This document shows, piece after piece, positions 1 through 12,648 of a DNA stretch of 64,000 nucleotides. Location of the stretch: NCBI GenBank assembly GCA_963966185.1, contig CAWZYM010000020.1:637501-701500 (forward strand). The letters run 5' to 3'. Each line of letters begins with the position of its first letter. Within the stretch, counting starts at the first letter, position 1. Position numbers and translations under genes: made by a program. Source of the stretch: Rhabditoides inermis (lineage: Eukaryota; Nematoda; Chromadorea; Rhabditida; Rhabditidae). The notes under the pieces are model-generated. The model ran no database searches. It saw nothing but the letters and a program-made list of their open reading frames with translations, and was not told the origin of the DNA.

Positions 1-571
1 TCTCTCTCTCTCTCTCTCTCTCTTTGATATCTGCTGTCACACGCGCCTTTCTGCTGTCATCTCACTACCAGTTGTAATATATAATCCGAGTGAAGCAGGC
101 AGCCACCACAGAGGCTCACACGGTGGTATCATATCAAACTAGCTGTCTGCCCTCTCTCACTCACACATCCTCCCTCCCTCCCTCTCTATATCCCTTTCTT
201 CATTCCTCCCCTTCTCAATAAAACGCAGAGAGAGAGAGAGGGGTAGGGAGAGGGAGAGAGTGAGAGAGCTCAACTTAATTAGAGCTCCCAAAAACAATGA
301 GAGAGGAGCGACTTCAGTAGGAATGCATCAGAAATCTAGCTATATGAGGGAGAGGGGGAGACGATGACAGCGCGCCTTTCCTCGTTGCGCGCCTTCCTTT
401 TCGTCCACTGGGTGAGAGAGAGAGAGAGGGGGAGAGGAGAGGGAGGGTGGGAGGGAGAGAATGGCGCACGCACAGAGCAGCTTCCTTCCGCTGCGTGGCA
501 GCCCTTTGCCTCTCCTCACTGCGTAGATCCCTCTCTCTCACTCTCTTGTAGAGATGGCAATTAGTAGGCCC

Positions 572-612
<41 letters not shown>

Positions 613-715
613 GAGAGGGAGAGAGAGAGAGAAAGCGGGCGACGGCACCCATGCCGAACCAGTGTGCAAAACATTCCCCTCCTCTCTCTCCCCCTCCCTC
701 TCCCTCTTTATCCCT

Positions 716-768
<53 letters not shown>

Positions 769-948
769 CTTCCCTCTCACTCTTCACTCGACTTACTTCA
801 GTCTTACTTGTGTGTGTTTCGCTGTACATACTTGTACACGCGTGGTAAGGGGTGAGAGAAAGAAGAATCCAGGGGCCCTCTCTCTGATTGGGCTTCTCGT
901 TCCACCAAACGCCTACATTCTCCCTCTGAGAGAGAGAAAGAGAGAGAT

Positions 949-1003
<55 letters not shown>

Positions 1004-1390
1004 CACACACATCAACAACGCGGGTGGCGTGTACTTCCATTATAGATAGAGAGACACACGTGAACGCTCGAAATAGTATAGTGTCTATTATTGGCAAAGC
1101 CAACACACCGGAATTCGTAAACGATCCAGTGACCATAGGAGATTGTGGAAAACGCACCGTGAATAAAAGATTTTTATATGAATATACAAAATGTAACGAT
1201 AAAGGTAGCTCTCCGATTCAAGATTTTACTCAGAGGAGGGGGTCGAAGGAAGATTATGACACTACACTCAAAAATAAACAAAACAGTAGATCATTAAACA
1301 TGTACGCTATGTTCATGAAATGCGATTCTGGATAAACCTTGACTTGACTTGACTAGACTCGACAAAACAGTAAACTTGACTGTGTTGCAG
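1..1390. other. Upstream flank with GA/CT microsatellites
   Basis: No exon could be supported here. The stretch contains several GA or CT microsatellites, including bases 1-23, about 580-615, 720-765 and 935-1000. The long reading frames in it are Ser-Leu or Arg-Glu runs created by these tracts. The missing 5' exons of the phosphodiesterase gene, which should encode a receiver-like region before the PAS domain, may lie here unrecognised or beyond the left edge. Confidence 0.6.
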
Positions 1391-2943
1391 GCGGATCAGG
1401 CTGTGGAAGTATGCGACGATGCTCAAGTTGTACAATACGTGAATCGAGCATACGAGAGCGTGACCGGCTGTCTGCGGGGAGAGGTACGAACATTTCCTCG
1501 TTATCATTATCAGTATTGCATCATGATTTACTGGTGATATCATTAACAAATCAACGTGGATGAAGCATAACTGGGTTTGATCTACGTTTTCTTTTTTATG
1601 TAATGTGTGTTTAGTTAGTGACGATGTTCTAATTGATGTTGTGTAGAGTGGATGTTGATGCACTGCCGCCGATCGAATTTCGTGATAGTGATACGATACT
1701 ACTAGCCTCCTCTCTTTTCAAGATGTTGGTTACAGGCTATTAGAATAGGATACTATGGTTTCTGATGCCATAGATACATGTAACTGCAGGAGAAGAGGGA
1801 GAGAGAGAGAGGGAGGAGGAGGGGTGAAGGGAGAGAGAGGGAGAGAGAGCGGGAGAGAGACGTAGAGTGGGAAAGCCGGGAAGCTGCGTGTACTAGTAAG
1901 CCATGCGCAAAGAAAAGAAGGGCGGAAAATTGCATTTGAGCCTCTCTCACTAGCCCTCTCTCTCCTTTCTCTCTCCTTTCTCTCCAGTCTCTTTTGGCCA
2001 TTTACGAGCAAGAAGGAGAGGGAGGGGAGGGGGAGCGCGAGCAATTGATAATTAAGAAATTAACCGTCTGAAAGATTTTTCGCAGTGTCCGGCTGTTAGA
2101 TATGCTGTTAAAAATAGATGTTCAAAAGACTTGTCGAGTTGTTTCGATATACCCATAATGAGGCGAAAGAGATGAGGGAGAGGAATGAAAGGGGAAAAAG
2201 ACATATCCAGTCAACCGGAATGTACGAACATATTATTTTGAACGATGTACACATTATGTTAGATTATAGCCATATAAATGCAGAATCGATAATTTCAGGT
2301 TTTTCAGGTGATCGGTCAGCAGGGCTCGGATGTGCGGAGAAAGTCTCTGCCGAGGCCGCGGGATGGAGAGCTCGATAGGAGGTGAGAGGGGGGGGAGGAG
2401 AGAGAGGGAAGAGAGAGGGAGAGAGAGAGAGAGAGAGGAAGAGAGAGGAAGAGAGAGAGAGTAACATCTGCATCATAATCATGTGACCATGTTTGGATGC
2501 GCGTGATTGTCATGTGTTCCAGGAGGAGCAGCGACTGGCGATGCATTCGGGTGCCCGGCAGTTCATTCAAGTAAGTTCATCCCTATTCATATACTTTATC
2601 AAAGCGCATTCTAAACTTTTCTGGTCACTCTGGTCACACAACGTTTCTGGTCACTTTGAGCGCGAACGCGGTTTGTGTATGTTTCCATCTACGCATCGGA
2701 CATCTCTCGTTGGCTTCATTTCTCATTCCGACACAAAGAGCATGCGGGCTTGTCGGCGTCCTCTCCACGTCTCAATATCCTAAATCGAAGAAGCTTCTCT
2801 CCACCCTCTCTCCCCCCTTTCTCTCTCTCTCTCTCCTCGCGCGTGCTTCCGCCCTCATCCTCCCTCTCAGCAACATGTCATATTAACATCCCGGGAGTAT
2901 TGACGTCATCACCCTCACCCTCTCTCCCGCGTACTCGATACAG

Positions 2944-2986
<43 letters not shown>

Positions 2987-4110
2987 AAGAAAGAGATCAG
3001 GAGAGAGGGCTGACTGGTTAATGACAGTGCAAGAGGGGGCATGGCAATTATCCTAGGTGATGTGAGGGAGCAGTAATAGAAGGGGAAAGATAGAAAGGAA
3101 CTGACATGGAAATCATGCGCTTCAAAGCGCATTTTCACTCATAATCACAGACACTTATTCTCCCTTTTTGCAGCAACCAATACGTGTATATGAAGCGACG
3201 AAGTCTCGACGGTGAGTCGTTTTCTATACCTTGAGTATATACTTTGAGTAACCTTGACTAATAAGTTTGTATGTACGTGAGACTTGGTGCATTCCGTACC
3301 TTGTAGGATAGACGTATATGCACCCAGGCTGTGTGCCAGTCTTTCAAGAGCGCGGCGCGCAGCCGGCGATTGTTTGATTGGTGTTGGTGTGAGGACAGAG
3401 TAGTGGCTGGTGATACTACGCACTGATAACGCCACCCTCTCTTCGCTGATAACATGATTAGTCTCGAATACAACGAAGATCAGGGTGTGACGTCACTGGA
3501 ATGCAGGGGGTGCGGAGTAAGCAGAGATTGTGGGAGAGGCGTCTTCCTTGTTTTTGAAGCACACATTTCATTTCAAGTCAGAGTCAGATGACTTCTTTGC
3601 TTCTAACCTTACCATAGAACATTTTATAGTCCATATAGTCCATATAGTTGTATGTAGTATACACATTTTCTATGTAGTTGGAGTAGACGGACTCGTGAGC
3701 GCTTTAGGGAAAGCCGAGCCAGGGATCATCTATGCAACTACACTGCTCTTATGTGAATCGTGTGATGATTGAAGTGTAATGATTCAGCCGCGATGTATCG
3801 GGACGTCTCTCTGAAAAGCCTGCGCTCGCAACAGGGACTAGTCGAAGCTCCTATCACAGAGGTACTTTGATCCATCACCTTCCAATGAGTATTACAATTA
3901 CAAACGGCATACAGGTTTATATCATCTCTGTGACAACTGTAGGTTTTAACAAACAAAAAATATATTACACAGATTAAAATCGATAAGATGAATCAATCAA
4001 TATCATCGATTCATCTATGAATGACAGGTGCTGAACCTGTTGCGAGACGCGTCGGCGCGAGTGGATGGCGAGCCGGCACAACTACTCAAAGACGCCCTCA
4101 AGGTGCGCTT

Positions 4111-4153
<43 letters not shown>

Positions 4154-6253
4154 ACCCCTCCCTCTCAGGTGCTCACCTCTCCGGAGCTCTACACCCCGTC
4201 GATCACTCGATTCCGCGATAGTGATCGCATTGCCACCCAGTACTACGATGGTCTCATCAGGGTCAGTGGATAGTTTGTGATTGTGAGATCGTGGTTTTTT
4301 TTCATTACGTGGATTTAGTTTTTTTCTGAACTAGCGGCCAGTCTTTTCGAAACTCCCTTCGCAATGACTTCGAAACGCCTTCGAAACACTACCAAATAGC
4401 GTGTTTCGAAGGTGTTTTGAAGGGGCTGTTTTGTAGAGACTGACTACGCCTTAAAAAATATTTCCGATTACCTAAGGAACACTCCAAATTGAGCAAATTG
4501 AAACGTCCTTAGAACACTCCCGAATTCAGAATGCTCGAAGAGACTGATTTTCGAAATGTAGCTCTGATCGCCGAGCTAACTCGGTCGGAATGTGTGGAAG
4601 TTGTTTGCTGCTGAAATGCCTTGACGCGTCTTTGAAAAGAATCCATCTGATAACACTTTCTGACTGTTTTCAGATGCACCATCCGGCGAGGCAACGCAAG
4701 AGGAGTGTGGTCGATGCGTATAGAGACAAGAGGGGCAGTCACGGGACAAGGTACACCCCTATCTGTCTGTCTGTCTCTCTCTCCCCCCCTCTCTCTCCAT
4801 TTCTCTCCCTCACTCTCTCTCTCCCTCTCTCCCTTTCTCTCTCCCTTTCTCTCATTCCCTCTTTCCAGACGCATCTCGGCTGACGTGAAGAATGCGCTGG
4901 CAGATGACGCGAGCTGGTCTTTCGACGTGATTCAACTGGAGAGGGTCAGCGAGCATCACCCACTACTACAGCTGGGACTCAAGGTAGAGAGAGAGAGAGA
5001 GGGGAGGGAGGGAGGGAGAGAGAAGTCGTTCCCAGGTGTTCGAGCGCTGGAAGGTGTGCGAGGTGCTGGGCTGTAACGAGGACGTGATGGGTCGGTGAGT
5101 GGGTGTATGGTCAGAACACAGCATTCCTCTCTCTCTCATCAGTTGGCTGGCGACTATCGAGGCCCACTACCACTCCGGAAACGCCTACCACAACGCCACA
5201 CATGCGGCGGATGTGCTACAGGTGAGAAAGAAGACAGAGAGATAGAGAGGGAGAAAGAGAGAGAGGGAGAGAGAGAGGAGAGAGAGAGGGGGGGAGAGAC
5301 CATGCCTTGTCAGGCGACGTCGTTCTTCTTGGACACGCCGGCAGTGGCGCAGCACGTGAACGAGAGTCACGCGGTCGCCGCTCTCATCGCGGCTGCCGTA
5401 CACGACATCGACCATCCAGGTACACCATCATTGCGATTTGGAATCTTCATACAGATTGTTGAGTTATGTATACGTTAGAATGCGCAACGTTGGACGGATT
5501 TTCTTTTAATCTAAAATTAATGGAATACGTCGATTCAGGTCGCGGAAACGCGTTCCTTATCAACACGCGGCAGTCACTGGCCATTCTGTACAACGACACG
5601 AGTGTGCTCGAGAACCACCATGTAGCACTCGCATTCCAACTCACACTGCAACAGAACAGCAACGTGGGTGGTCTGCGAGAGAGAGGGAGAGGGAGGAAGA
5701 GAAGGAGAGAGAGGGGGGGAGAGAGAGACAGAGAGAGAGAGAGAGGGGTTTACTTTCAGGTGAACATCTTCTCGGGTCTCTCGCGCGACGAGTTCTCTTC
5801 GATGCGGGCTGCGATCATAGAGATGGTCCTAGCCACGGACATCCGACGACACTTTGAGTACATCGAGAAGTTCCGCATGGTGGGTGGTCCCTTCTCCCCC
5901 CCCCCCTCCCCTCTCTCTCTCCCCCCCCCCCCTCTCTCTCACCCTCCCTCCCTCTCCAGATCTCTTCATCCGCCGAGGAGTCTCCGCCCCCGGGGGATGA
6001 GATCGCTCACTCGAATAGCCTCATCGTGTGCTCTATGCTGGTCAAGGTGAGACAATAAAAAGGGAGATGGTAGCAAAATATGTTAGCTATTTGTATTGTT
6101 CATAAGATTAATTGTAAAAAGAAGAAACTGGTTCTTTGACATTGTATAAAGCACTGTCCACTGTTGCAGTGTGCCGACATTTCGAACCCGAGTCGCGACT
6201 TCGCACTGTGCCAGAAGTGGGCACACCGGATTGTGGAGGAGTACTTTGATCAG

Positions 6254-6291
<38 letters not shown>

Positions 6292-6591
6292 TCTCCTTTC
6301 CAGACGCGTGAGGAGCAGGAGAAGGGCCTTCCCGTCACGATGACCTTCTTCGATCGAGACACCTGCAACGTCCCCGTGACGCAGTGCGGGTGAGATTATC
6401 GATCGAGTATCGATTGGACGTGATTGACGTGATTCAGGTTCATCGACATGTTTGCTCGGGAGGCGTTCTCGTGTTTCTCGGAGTTCGCCGATCTGCCAGA
6501 GTTGATTGGCAATCTGGAGTCGAACTACGCCCGATGGAAGTCGATGACCGAGCAGTGGACGCCCGAAATGAACAAGTCCCTCTCCTTGTAG
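1391..6591 (+). CDS. pde-6: PDE8-type cyclic nucleotide phosphodiesterase, 3' 18 exons
   Basis: High-affinity cAMP phosphodiesterase of the PDE8 family (C. elegans PDE-6). Eighteen exons join in one frame (528 residues plus stop): about 1391-1483, 2308-2381, 2523-2570, 3174-3211, 3788-3861, 4028-4102, 4169-4261, 4674-4750, 4869-4983, 5036-5094, 5143-5221, 5314-5419, 5539-5663, 5760-5879, 5960-6046, 6170-6253, 6304-6389, 6438-6591. Visible residues 1-70 are a PAS domain ([20 protein letters not shown]). A linker with [11 protein letters not shown], typical of PDE8, follows. The catalytic domain has the signature [12 protein letters not shown] (general acid H265, metal ligand H269), VHDIDHPG (H305, D306) and [10 protein letters not shown] (D424), so all metal ligands are present. 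The protein ends at TAG 6589-6591. The N-terminal exons were not found. Family assignment is strong; the PDE-6 name rests on the PAS plus PDE8 architecture. Confidence 0.9.
4338..4443. repeat. Short palindromic dispersed repeat, copy 1
   Basis: An imperfect palindrome of about 105 bases inside a phosphodiesterase intron. The inner arms are CTTCGAAACGCCTTCGAAAC and its inverse around a short centre (TACCAAATAGC), and the outer ends read CAGTCT and AGAGACTG. A close relative lies at 19852-19962 in an innexin intron. The size and inverted ends suggest a tiny MITE. Confidence 0.65.
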
Positions 6592-7187
6592 CACCCGCAT
6601 CCAATTCTAGACTATTGACTTATTGATTGATCATCTTCCCCTAGTCGCCAACGGCTTTACCCTATCTTCACTCGTGCAATTCTTAGAGCATCTCTCATTC
6701 ACACAACGAGACTCCGCCCATCTGAGTTCCGCCCCTCCTTTTTGCGCGAAATTCCCTATTGTTTTGCTCAGTGTGTAGCGGCGTCACAAAGCGCGCAGCA
6801 CCGTTCGCGTTTCTTTCTCCCCTGGAATTTTCTAGATCAATATTATTGATTGATTGATCATCGAGATCGCACTTACATGTGATGTGTGCTGCTTTGAGTG
6901 TTCTTTGGTGTTTGTGCGAAGAGGTGGTGAACGGTCTACCGTAACCTACCCCGCCCCTCTCTCGCGTTTTCCCCTTCGCTACGGTATTCGATATCTTTCG
7001 CTATGTTTTTTTTTTGTTTCTCTGTGAGTGAGTGCAATGTCCCTCTGTCTCTCCTCTCCCATTCTCCCTCTGAACGCAGAGTTTCATATATCTATATATA
7101 ACGTCTCCATTTTTCGAATTGTATGGATACTATGAGACTTTGGCGGTCGACCGCCCGCACCCAACAGTGCGCATTTATGAGATATAA
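6592..7187. other. 3' flank of the phosphodiesterase gene
   Basis: Noncoding sequence after the stop codon, presumably containing the 3' UTR. It has several ATTGATTGAT runs and a TATATCTATATATA patch near 7085-7100. No further gene is visible. Confidence 0.5.
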
Positions 7188-7515
7188 ATTAGAGAGGGCG
7201 CGCAGCGCCCTCTCTCTTGGGTTAAAATAAGGCTCGCGCCAGAATTTTCAAGTAGCGATATCCAAAGGACATGTTAGCAACAATGTGAAGTCTTTCAATT
7301 TATGTTAGTTAGATTCGCACGGTTCCATAGGGCAGATCACTAATTGACGGCATCTTTGTATCTTTTCTCCGAAAGAAGTTATGAGCGATCTCGCGCGCGC
7401 ACTAGGCGAAAGGCCAGCGTGTGGGTGGGTGTCGTTTCCAGTCACGCTAGCTGATAGCTAGCCCTCTGCTGGCGGGCGAGCGCGAGAGCACGCAAGAGAG
7501 CACGCTGTTTGGAGA
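7188..7515 (+). repeat. Composite repeat, block A, copy 1
   Basis: About 330 bases that recur in the same orientation at 51118-51480 with high similarity. Both start with ATTAGAGAGGGCGCGC and share GCGATATCCAAAGG, ATGTTAGTTAGATTCGCACG and GGCCAGCGTGTGGGTG. No coding potential is apparent. In both places it is followed by a related inverted repeat (here 9498-9993), so it appears to be the left part of one composite element. Confidence 0.8.
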
Positions 7516-7559
7516 GAGACAGATGTACTTTGGTGGCTGCGATCAGTAGGAATTAGATA

Positions 7560-9395
7560 AGGGGAGAGAGAAAGAGAGAACGAGAGAACGAGAGAACGAG
7601 AGAACGAGAGAACGAGAGAACGAGAAAAAGAGATAACGATATAACGAGAGAAAAAGAGAAAGGGAGGAGGAGGGAAGGAGGGAAGGAGAGAAGAAGATAA
7701 GGAGAGAACAAAAGAAAGAGAGAACGAGAGAACGAGAGAACGAGAGAAAGACAGAACGATATAACGAGAGAACTAGAGAACGAGAGAAAGAGAAAAGGAG
7801 AGGAGGGAAGGAGGGAAGGAGAGAAGAAGAGAAGGAGAGACGGAGAGAACGAGAGAACGAGAGAACGAGAGAAGGATAGAAAGAGAGAACGAGAGAACTA
7901 GAGAAAGAGAAAAAGAGAGAAAGAGAGAACGAGAGAAAGAGAAAACGAGAGAAAGAGAGAACGATATAACGTGAGAGCTAGAGAACGAGAGAAAGAGAGA
8001 AAGGGAGAAGGAGGGAAGGAGAGAAGAAGAGAAGGAGAGAACAAAAGAAAGAGAGAACGAGAGAACGAGAAAAAGAGAGGAGGGAAGGAGGGAAGGAGAG
8101 ACGGAGAGAACGAGAGAACGAGAGAACGAGAGAACGAGAGAACGAGAGAACGAGAGAACAAGAGAACGAGAGAACGAGAGAACGAGAGAACGAGAGAACA
8201 AGAGAACGAGAGAACGAGAGAAAGAGAGAAAGAGAGAAAGAGAGAAAGAGAGAACGAGAGATCTAGAGAACGAGAGAAAGAGAGAAAGAGAGAAAGGGAG
8301 AAGGAGGGAAGGAGGGATGGAGAGAAGAAGAGAAGGAGAGAACGAGAGAACGAGAGAAGGATAGAAAGAGAGAAGGATAGAAAGAGAGAACGAGAGAACT
8401 AGAGAACGAAAGAAAGAGAGAAAGAGATAAAGAGAGAACGAGAGAAAGCGAGAACGATATAACGAGAGAACTAGAGAACGAGAGAAAGAGAGAATGGGAG
8501 GAGGAGGGAAGGAGAGAAAGAGAGAACGAGAGAACGAGAAAACGAGAGAAAGAGAAAACGAGAGAAAGAGAGAACGATATAACGAGAGAGCTAGAGAACG
8601 AGAGAAAGAGAGAAAGGGAGAAGGAGGGAAGGAGAGAAGAAGAGAAGGAGAGAACAAAAGAAAGAGAGAACGAGAGAACGAGAGAAAGAGAAAAAGAGAG
8701 GAGAGAACGAGAGAACGAGAGAACGAGAGAAGGATAGAAAGAGAGAAAGGGAGAAGGAGGGAAGGAGAGAAGAAGAGAACGAGAGAAAGAGAGAAAGAGA
8801 GAACGAGAGACGGAGAGAACGAGAGAAAGAGAGAAAGAGAGAAAGAGAGAACGAGAGAACAAGAGAACGAGAGATCTAGAGAACGAGAGAAAGAGAGAAA
8901 GGGAGAAGGAGAGAAGGAGGGAATGAGGGAAGGAGAGGAGGAGAGGAGAAGAGGAGGAGAGAAAGAGAGAAGGAGAGAAGGAGGGAAGGAATGGAAAGAG
9001 AGAAGGAGAGAACGAGAAAAAGAGAGGAGGGAAGGAGGGAAGGAGAGACGGAGAGAACGAGAGAACGAGAGAACGAGAGAACGAGAGAAGGATAGAAAGA
9101 GAGAACGAGAGAACGAGAGAACGAGAGAACGAGAGAAAGAGAGAAAGAGAGAACGAGAGACGGAGAGAACGAGAGAAAGAGAGAAAGAGAGAAAGAGAGA
9201 AAGAGAGAAAGAGAGAAAGAGAGAACGAGAGATCTAGAGAACGAGAGAAAGAGAGAAAGGGAGAAAGGGAGAAGGAGGGAAGGAGGGAAGGAGAGAAGAA
9301 GAGAAGGAGAGAAAGAGAGAAAGAGAAAACGAGAGAACGAGAGAACGAGAGAAAGAGATAACGAGAGAACGAGAGAACGAGAGAACGAGAAAATA
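7560..9395. repeat. 1.8-kb polypurine tract of degenerate GAGAACGA/GAGAAAGA units
   Basis: The + strand is almost entirely purine for about 1.8 kb. It is built from 8-base units such as GAGAACGA and GAGAAAGA, with interspersed GGGAGGAGGGAAGGA and GATATAACGAGAG variants, and higher-order blocks recur (for example around 7960-8060 and 8570-8660). The long frames on either strand (Arg-Glu-Lys or Ser-Leu-Phe runs) are artefacts of this composition. The tract sits inside the composite repeat, between block A and the inverted repeat; the copy at 51 kb has only about 240 bases there. Confidence 0.9.
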
Positions 9396-9497
9396 TCGAA
9401 TAAATTTGAAATGAATTTGATGAAATAATGAGAGAAGAACATGTTACTTGTATGAAGACGAGAGAGAAAATTTCTATGAAATTCAACAAAAGGACCT

Positions 9498-9993
9498 ATA
9501 TTATCTTTTAAAAGTACTTCCGTAAAAAGTGTTGTTTGTGTTAACCTGATTCAAGAAAAGCACATGCATATATTATTAATTTTTGAAAAATCAAATCGTA
9601 AACACCTGAACATGAAAACTAACACAAACTTGCTCTTTCAAAACGTTGAATAATTGTTGATTAATTAATGTTGAATAATTCCATGTTTTATTTTTTTTGA
9701 CATTTTTATACCTGAAACATTGAGTCAAACAACATCACGATTAACATATTATTGTATTGATAAACCATAAATAATAAACCGCAAAACACACTGAATAAAC
9801 AAAACAATCGTATTATTCTGAATGTTACGTGTAACTATTCTATATTCGTTTGAAAGAGCAAGTTTGTGTTAGTTTTCATGTTCAGGTGTTTACGATTTGA
9901 TTTTTCAAAAATTAATAATATATGCATGTGCTTTTCTTGAATCAGGTTAACACAAACAACACTTTTTACGGAAGTACTTTTAAAAGATAATAT
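9498..9993. repeat. Foldback inverted repeat, copy 1 (arms about 143 bp)
   Basis: The left arm (9498-9641) reads TATTATCTTTTAAAAGTACT and onward to AACTTGCTCTTTCAAA. Its reverse complement forms the right arm (about 9850-9993). About 210 bases of AT-rich DNA lie between. The arms are related to the inverted repeat at 51721-52005, sharing the ATTATCT-TTAAAAGTACT edge, the GCATGC core and ACTAACACAAAC. This is a nonautonomous foldback or MITE-like structure with no coding sequence. Confidence 0.85.
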
Positions 9994-10009
9994 TTGATAT
10001 TATTGGTCT

Positions 10010-10499
10010 CTTGTCATCTTCTCATAACCCACAAAAGAAGTGCGATATCGGACAGTTCTTGAATGGAAACTGTAAACTGAAATATTATCCTGATGCTTAT
10101 TCGAACGGTCCGGGAGAACCGAGCGCCATTTGTGGAGAAAAAAGCAGCGTTCAAATAGTGACCGGCTACGGTACACCAAGTACCGAATATTTATGTTTCC
10201 ACTGCCGACGACGCGGCTAACCGCTCCGGGCCGTATTGCATCAGCCAGCGGTGTCTATATAAGGAAGACGTGAGGCGATGCCAGTTCCCAGCGAGTACTG
10301 GATAGCCCGTCCTTATCCCACTTCACACCATCACAGATAGGATATAGCCGTGGCTGCCTTTCTCTCGATCCGCCAATAATCCTGATATATCCGATCCCTT
10401 TGTCTCAGTTGCCGCAACCACACAACCCAGTCGGACATTGGTCCATTTGACGTTTTCAGTCTCGCCGTAATTCGCATGTATTTATTTTAATTCAGAGCT
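10010..10499 (+). promoter_or_regulatory. Upstream region of the cysteine dioxygenase gene
   Basis: A TATA-like box, TATATAAG, lies at 10255-10262. A splice-acceptor-like sequence (TTTTAATTCAG) ends four bases before the ATG at 10500, which would suit SL trans-splicing or a 5' UTR intron. The short open frame at 10011-10220 resembles nothing and is probably chance. Confidence 0.5.
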
Positions 10500-10718
10500 A
10501 TGGAGGATTTGATCGAGCACATGCGTCGCATTTTCACCGACGACAACATTTGCATCGAAGAGGTGAGATTTGTCTACTTTCCATTACGATGTTTACCATT
10601 ATTAGTCAAAAAGCAGTACGTACTAGAATGTTACCGTAATCCAGGTGGAGAAGATACTCGCGTCGTACAAATCGCGACCGAGAGACTGGAGCAAGTTCGC
10701 CATATTCGACGAGAGACA

Positions 10719-10768
<50 letters not shown>

Positions 10769-10869
10769 CTCCTCTTTGCAGCTACACTCGCAACCTGGTA
10801 GACACTGGCAACGGCAAGTACAACATGATCATTCTGTGCTGGGGACCCGGCATGGGCACCAAGTGAGCA

Positions 10870-10918
<49 letters not shown>

Positions 10919-10987
10919 ATCATCTCCTTTTCTCTCCGTCACTCTCTCTTCGTCCCTCTCTCTCCCTCCCTCTCCCTCTCCCTCTCC

Positions 10988-11038
<51 letters not shown>

Positions 11039-11187
11039 TCTCTTTATATCTTGCATCCTAGAGAAAACTAAGTATTGTTCCAGCGTGCACGATCACTCAG
11101 GCTCTCATTGTTTCGTCAAGATGCTGCAAGGAGAGCTGCTGGAGACGAGGTGAGAGAGAGAGCAAGAGAGAGAGAGAGAGAGAGAAA

Positions 11188-11239
<52 letters not shown>

Positions 11240-12324
11240 TACGTTGCGTTGATGTTGGTGGTTTCGGTGGTTTCAACAATCACCGCATTCGATCGTGATC
11301 CTCCAGAACATGAAAAGAGAGACAGAGATCCTCCTTGGAGTGTCGTCGGGTAGCGAGTAAGTGAGATACGCCAATGTGTCATATTTGATAGTCGAAATGG
11401 TTTTTGCTACTGATGAACATGTATCGATGATAGAGAGAAAGAATGAAAAGAGAGTAGAATGGGATGAGAGAGATGCTTCTGCTTCCTGATCCCGCCTATC
11501 TGTCCGCGATGAAAATAGATCTGGAAATGATTCCTAGAAATCACAAGCAAGCTATCGAGATTTTCATTGAACTTTGAACGACCATGGGATAGGAAACTTC
11601 ATTTATCGAATAATCAATTTTTCGATATTGTTCAGGTTCGCGTTCCCCGAGTCGTCTTCGGAAGAGAAGATCGCACCTCTTCAGAAGATCGAAGAGACAC
11701 TGGTTGAGACGAACCAAGTCAGCTACATGAGCGGTGAGTGCCGCCCATCGAGGCCACGCCCACGCCCCTCCCTTGCAGACCACCTGGGTCTGCACCGCAT
11801 GGAGAACCCGTCTCACACCGAGCCGGCAGTCTCCCTCCACATCTACTCACCCGCATACGACAAGTGCCATCTCTTCGACCAGAGAACCAGTCAGTCATTC
11901 ACTTCCAAATTCAGTCAAACACAAGGAGTGACTCTGAAACGCTGAGTCCTCTGATCTCATGGTCGGGGTGCACCTGAGACTTGTTCACAAGGACGATCTA
12001 GTGTCTATGATTCGGTCCCTCGCACTATTCACACACATCACTTCAATTCACTCTGTGCGCATGCGTATTTGGAAGTTTGCCCTTTCGATCTCAGCAACCG
12101 GCAAATAATGCGGGCGCGCGCGCAAATGGCGCTAATCGCCCCGCATCGAAGTGGTTGTTCGGTTCAATGATCAATGCAGACATTAATCAATCGATGATAG
12201 ACTGGGTGTTGCAGGCCAAAAGCACGTGTCGAAGGTGGTGTTCTGGAGTGAGTACGGTAAGCGCATCAGGGACGAGGAGGCGGCGCCCTTCGACCCCATC
12301 ACTACGTGTTCCCGGAGGGGCTAG
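10500..12324 (+). CDS. cdo-1: Cysteine dioxygenase
   Basis: Cytosolic, non-heme iron enzyme that oxidises cysteine to cysteine sulfinate. Seven exons give 200 residues, the usual length of the family: about 10500-10562, 10645-10718, 10782-10862, 11084-11149, 11636-11733, 11779-11889, 12215-12324. The iron ligands are visible as H75 and H77 in VHDHSGSHC and H133 in [14 protein letters not shown]82 and Y150 match the Cys-Tyr pair that forms the thioether cofactor, and H148 (SLHIY) is kept. The last intron (11890-12214) was chosen because splicing restores the conserved end [20 protein letters not shown]; reading through 11889 instead gives an unrelated tail that stops at 11945. The start follows a splice-acceptor-like site, and the beginning [20 protein letters not shown] suits the family. 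Confidence 0.93.
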
Positions 12325-12606
12325 GTCCCGACACGAAGTCCTTGACAGGACTCACTATCGGCTCCGTCCTTGTTTGTACAGTACGATATGTATCGCATAA
12401 AGATAATTTATTTTACGAGTGTTTTGTTCTGCGTTACGACAAACTACAGATCCTCTGGTAGGTAATTTATGCGGGGGGGGGGGGAGATTTCACGGTCCCT
12501 CCCTCCCTCTTTCTCATGCAAAACGGGAAACGGCCATGACTCTTGCGATGTTCGCACTCACATGGCTGACGATTATACGACCTCTCTCTTTCTTTCTCTC
12601 TACCCC

Positions 12607-12648
<42 letters not shown>

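Noticed and set aside
7560..9489. Long open frames (up to about 408 codons) on both strands in the polypurine tract
   Set aside because: They are Ser/Leu/Phe or Arg/Glu/Lys runs produced by an 8-base repeat; no domain, start context or splice signal supports coding.
11737..11977. Readthrough end of cysteine dioxygenase stopping at 11945
   Set aside because: The tail [18 protein letters not shown] has no family match, while splicing to 12215 restores the conserved C-terminus and exactly 200 residues. It could still be a minor isoform.
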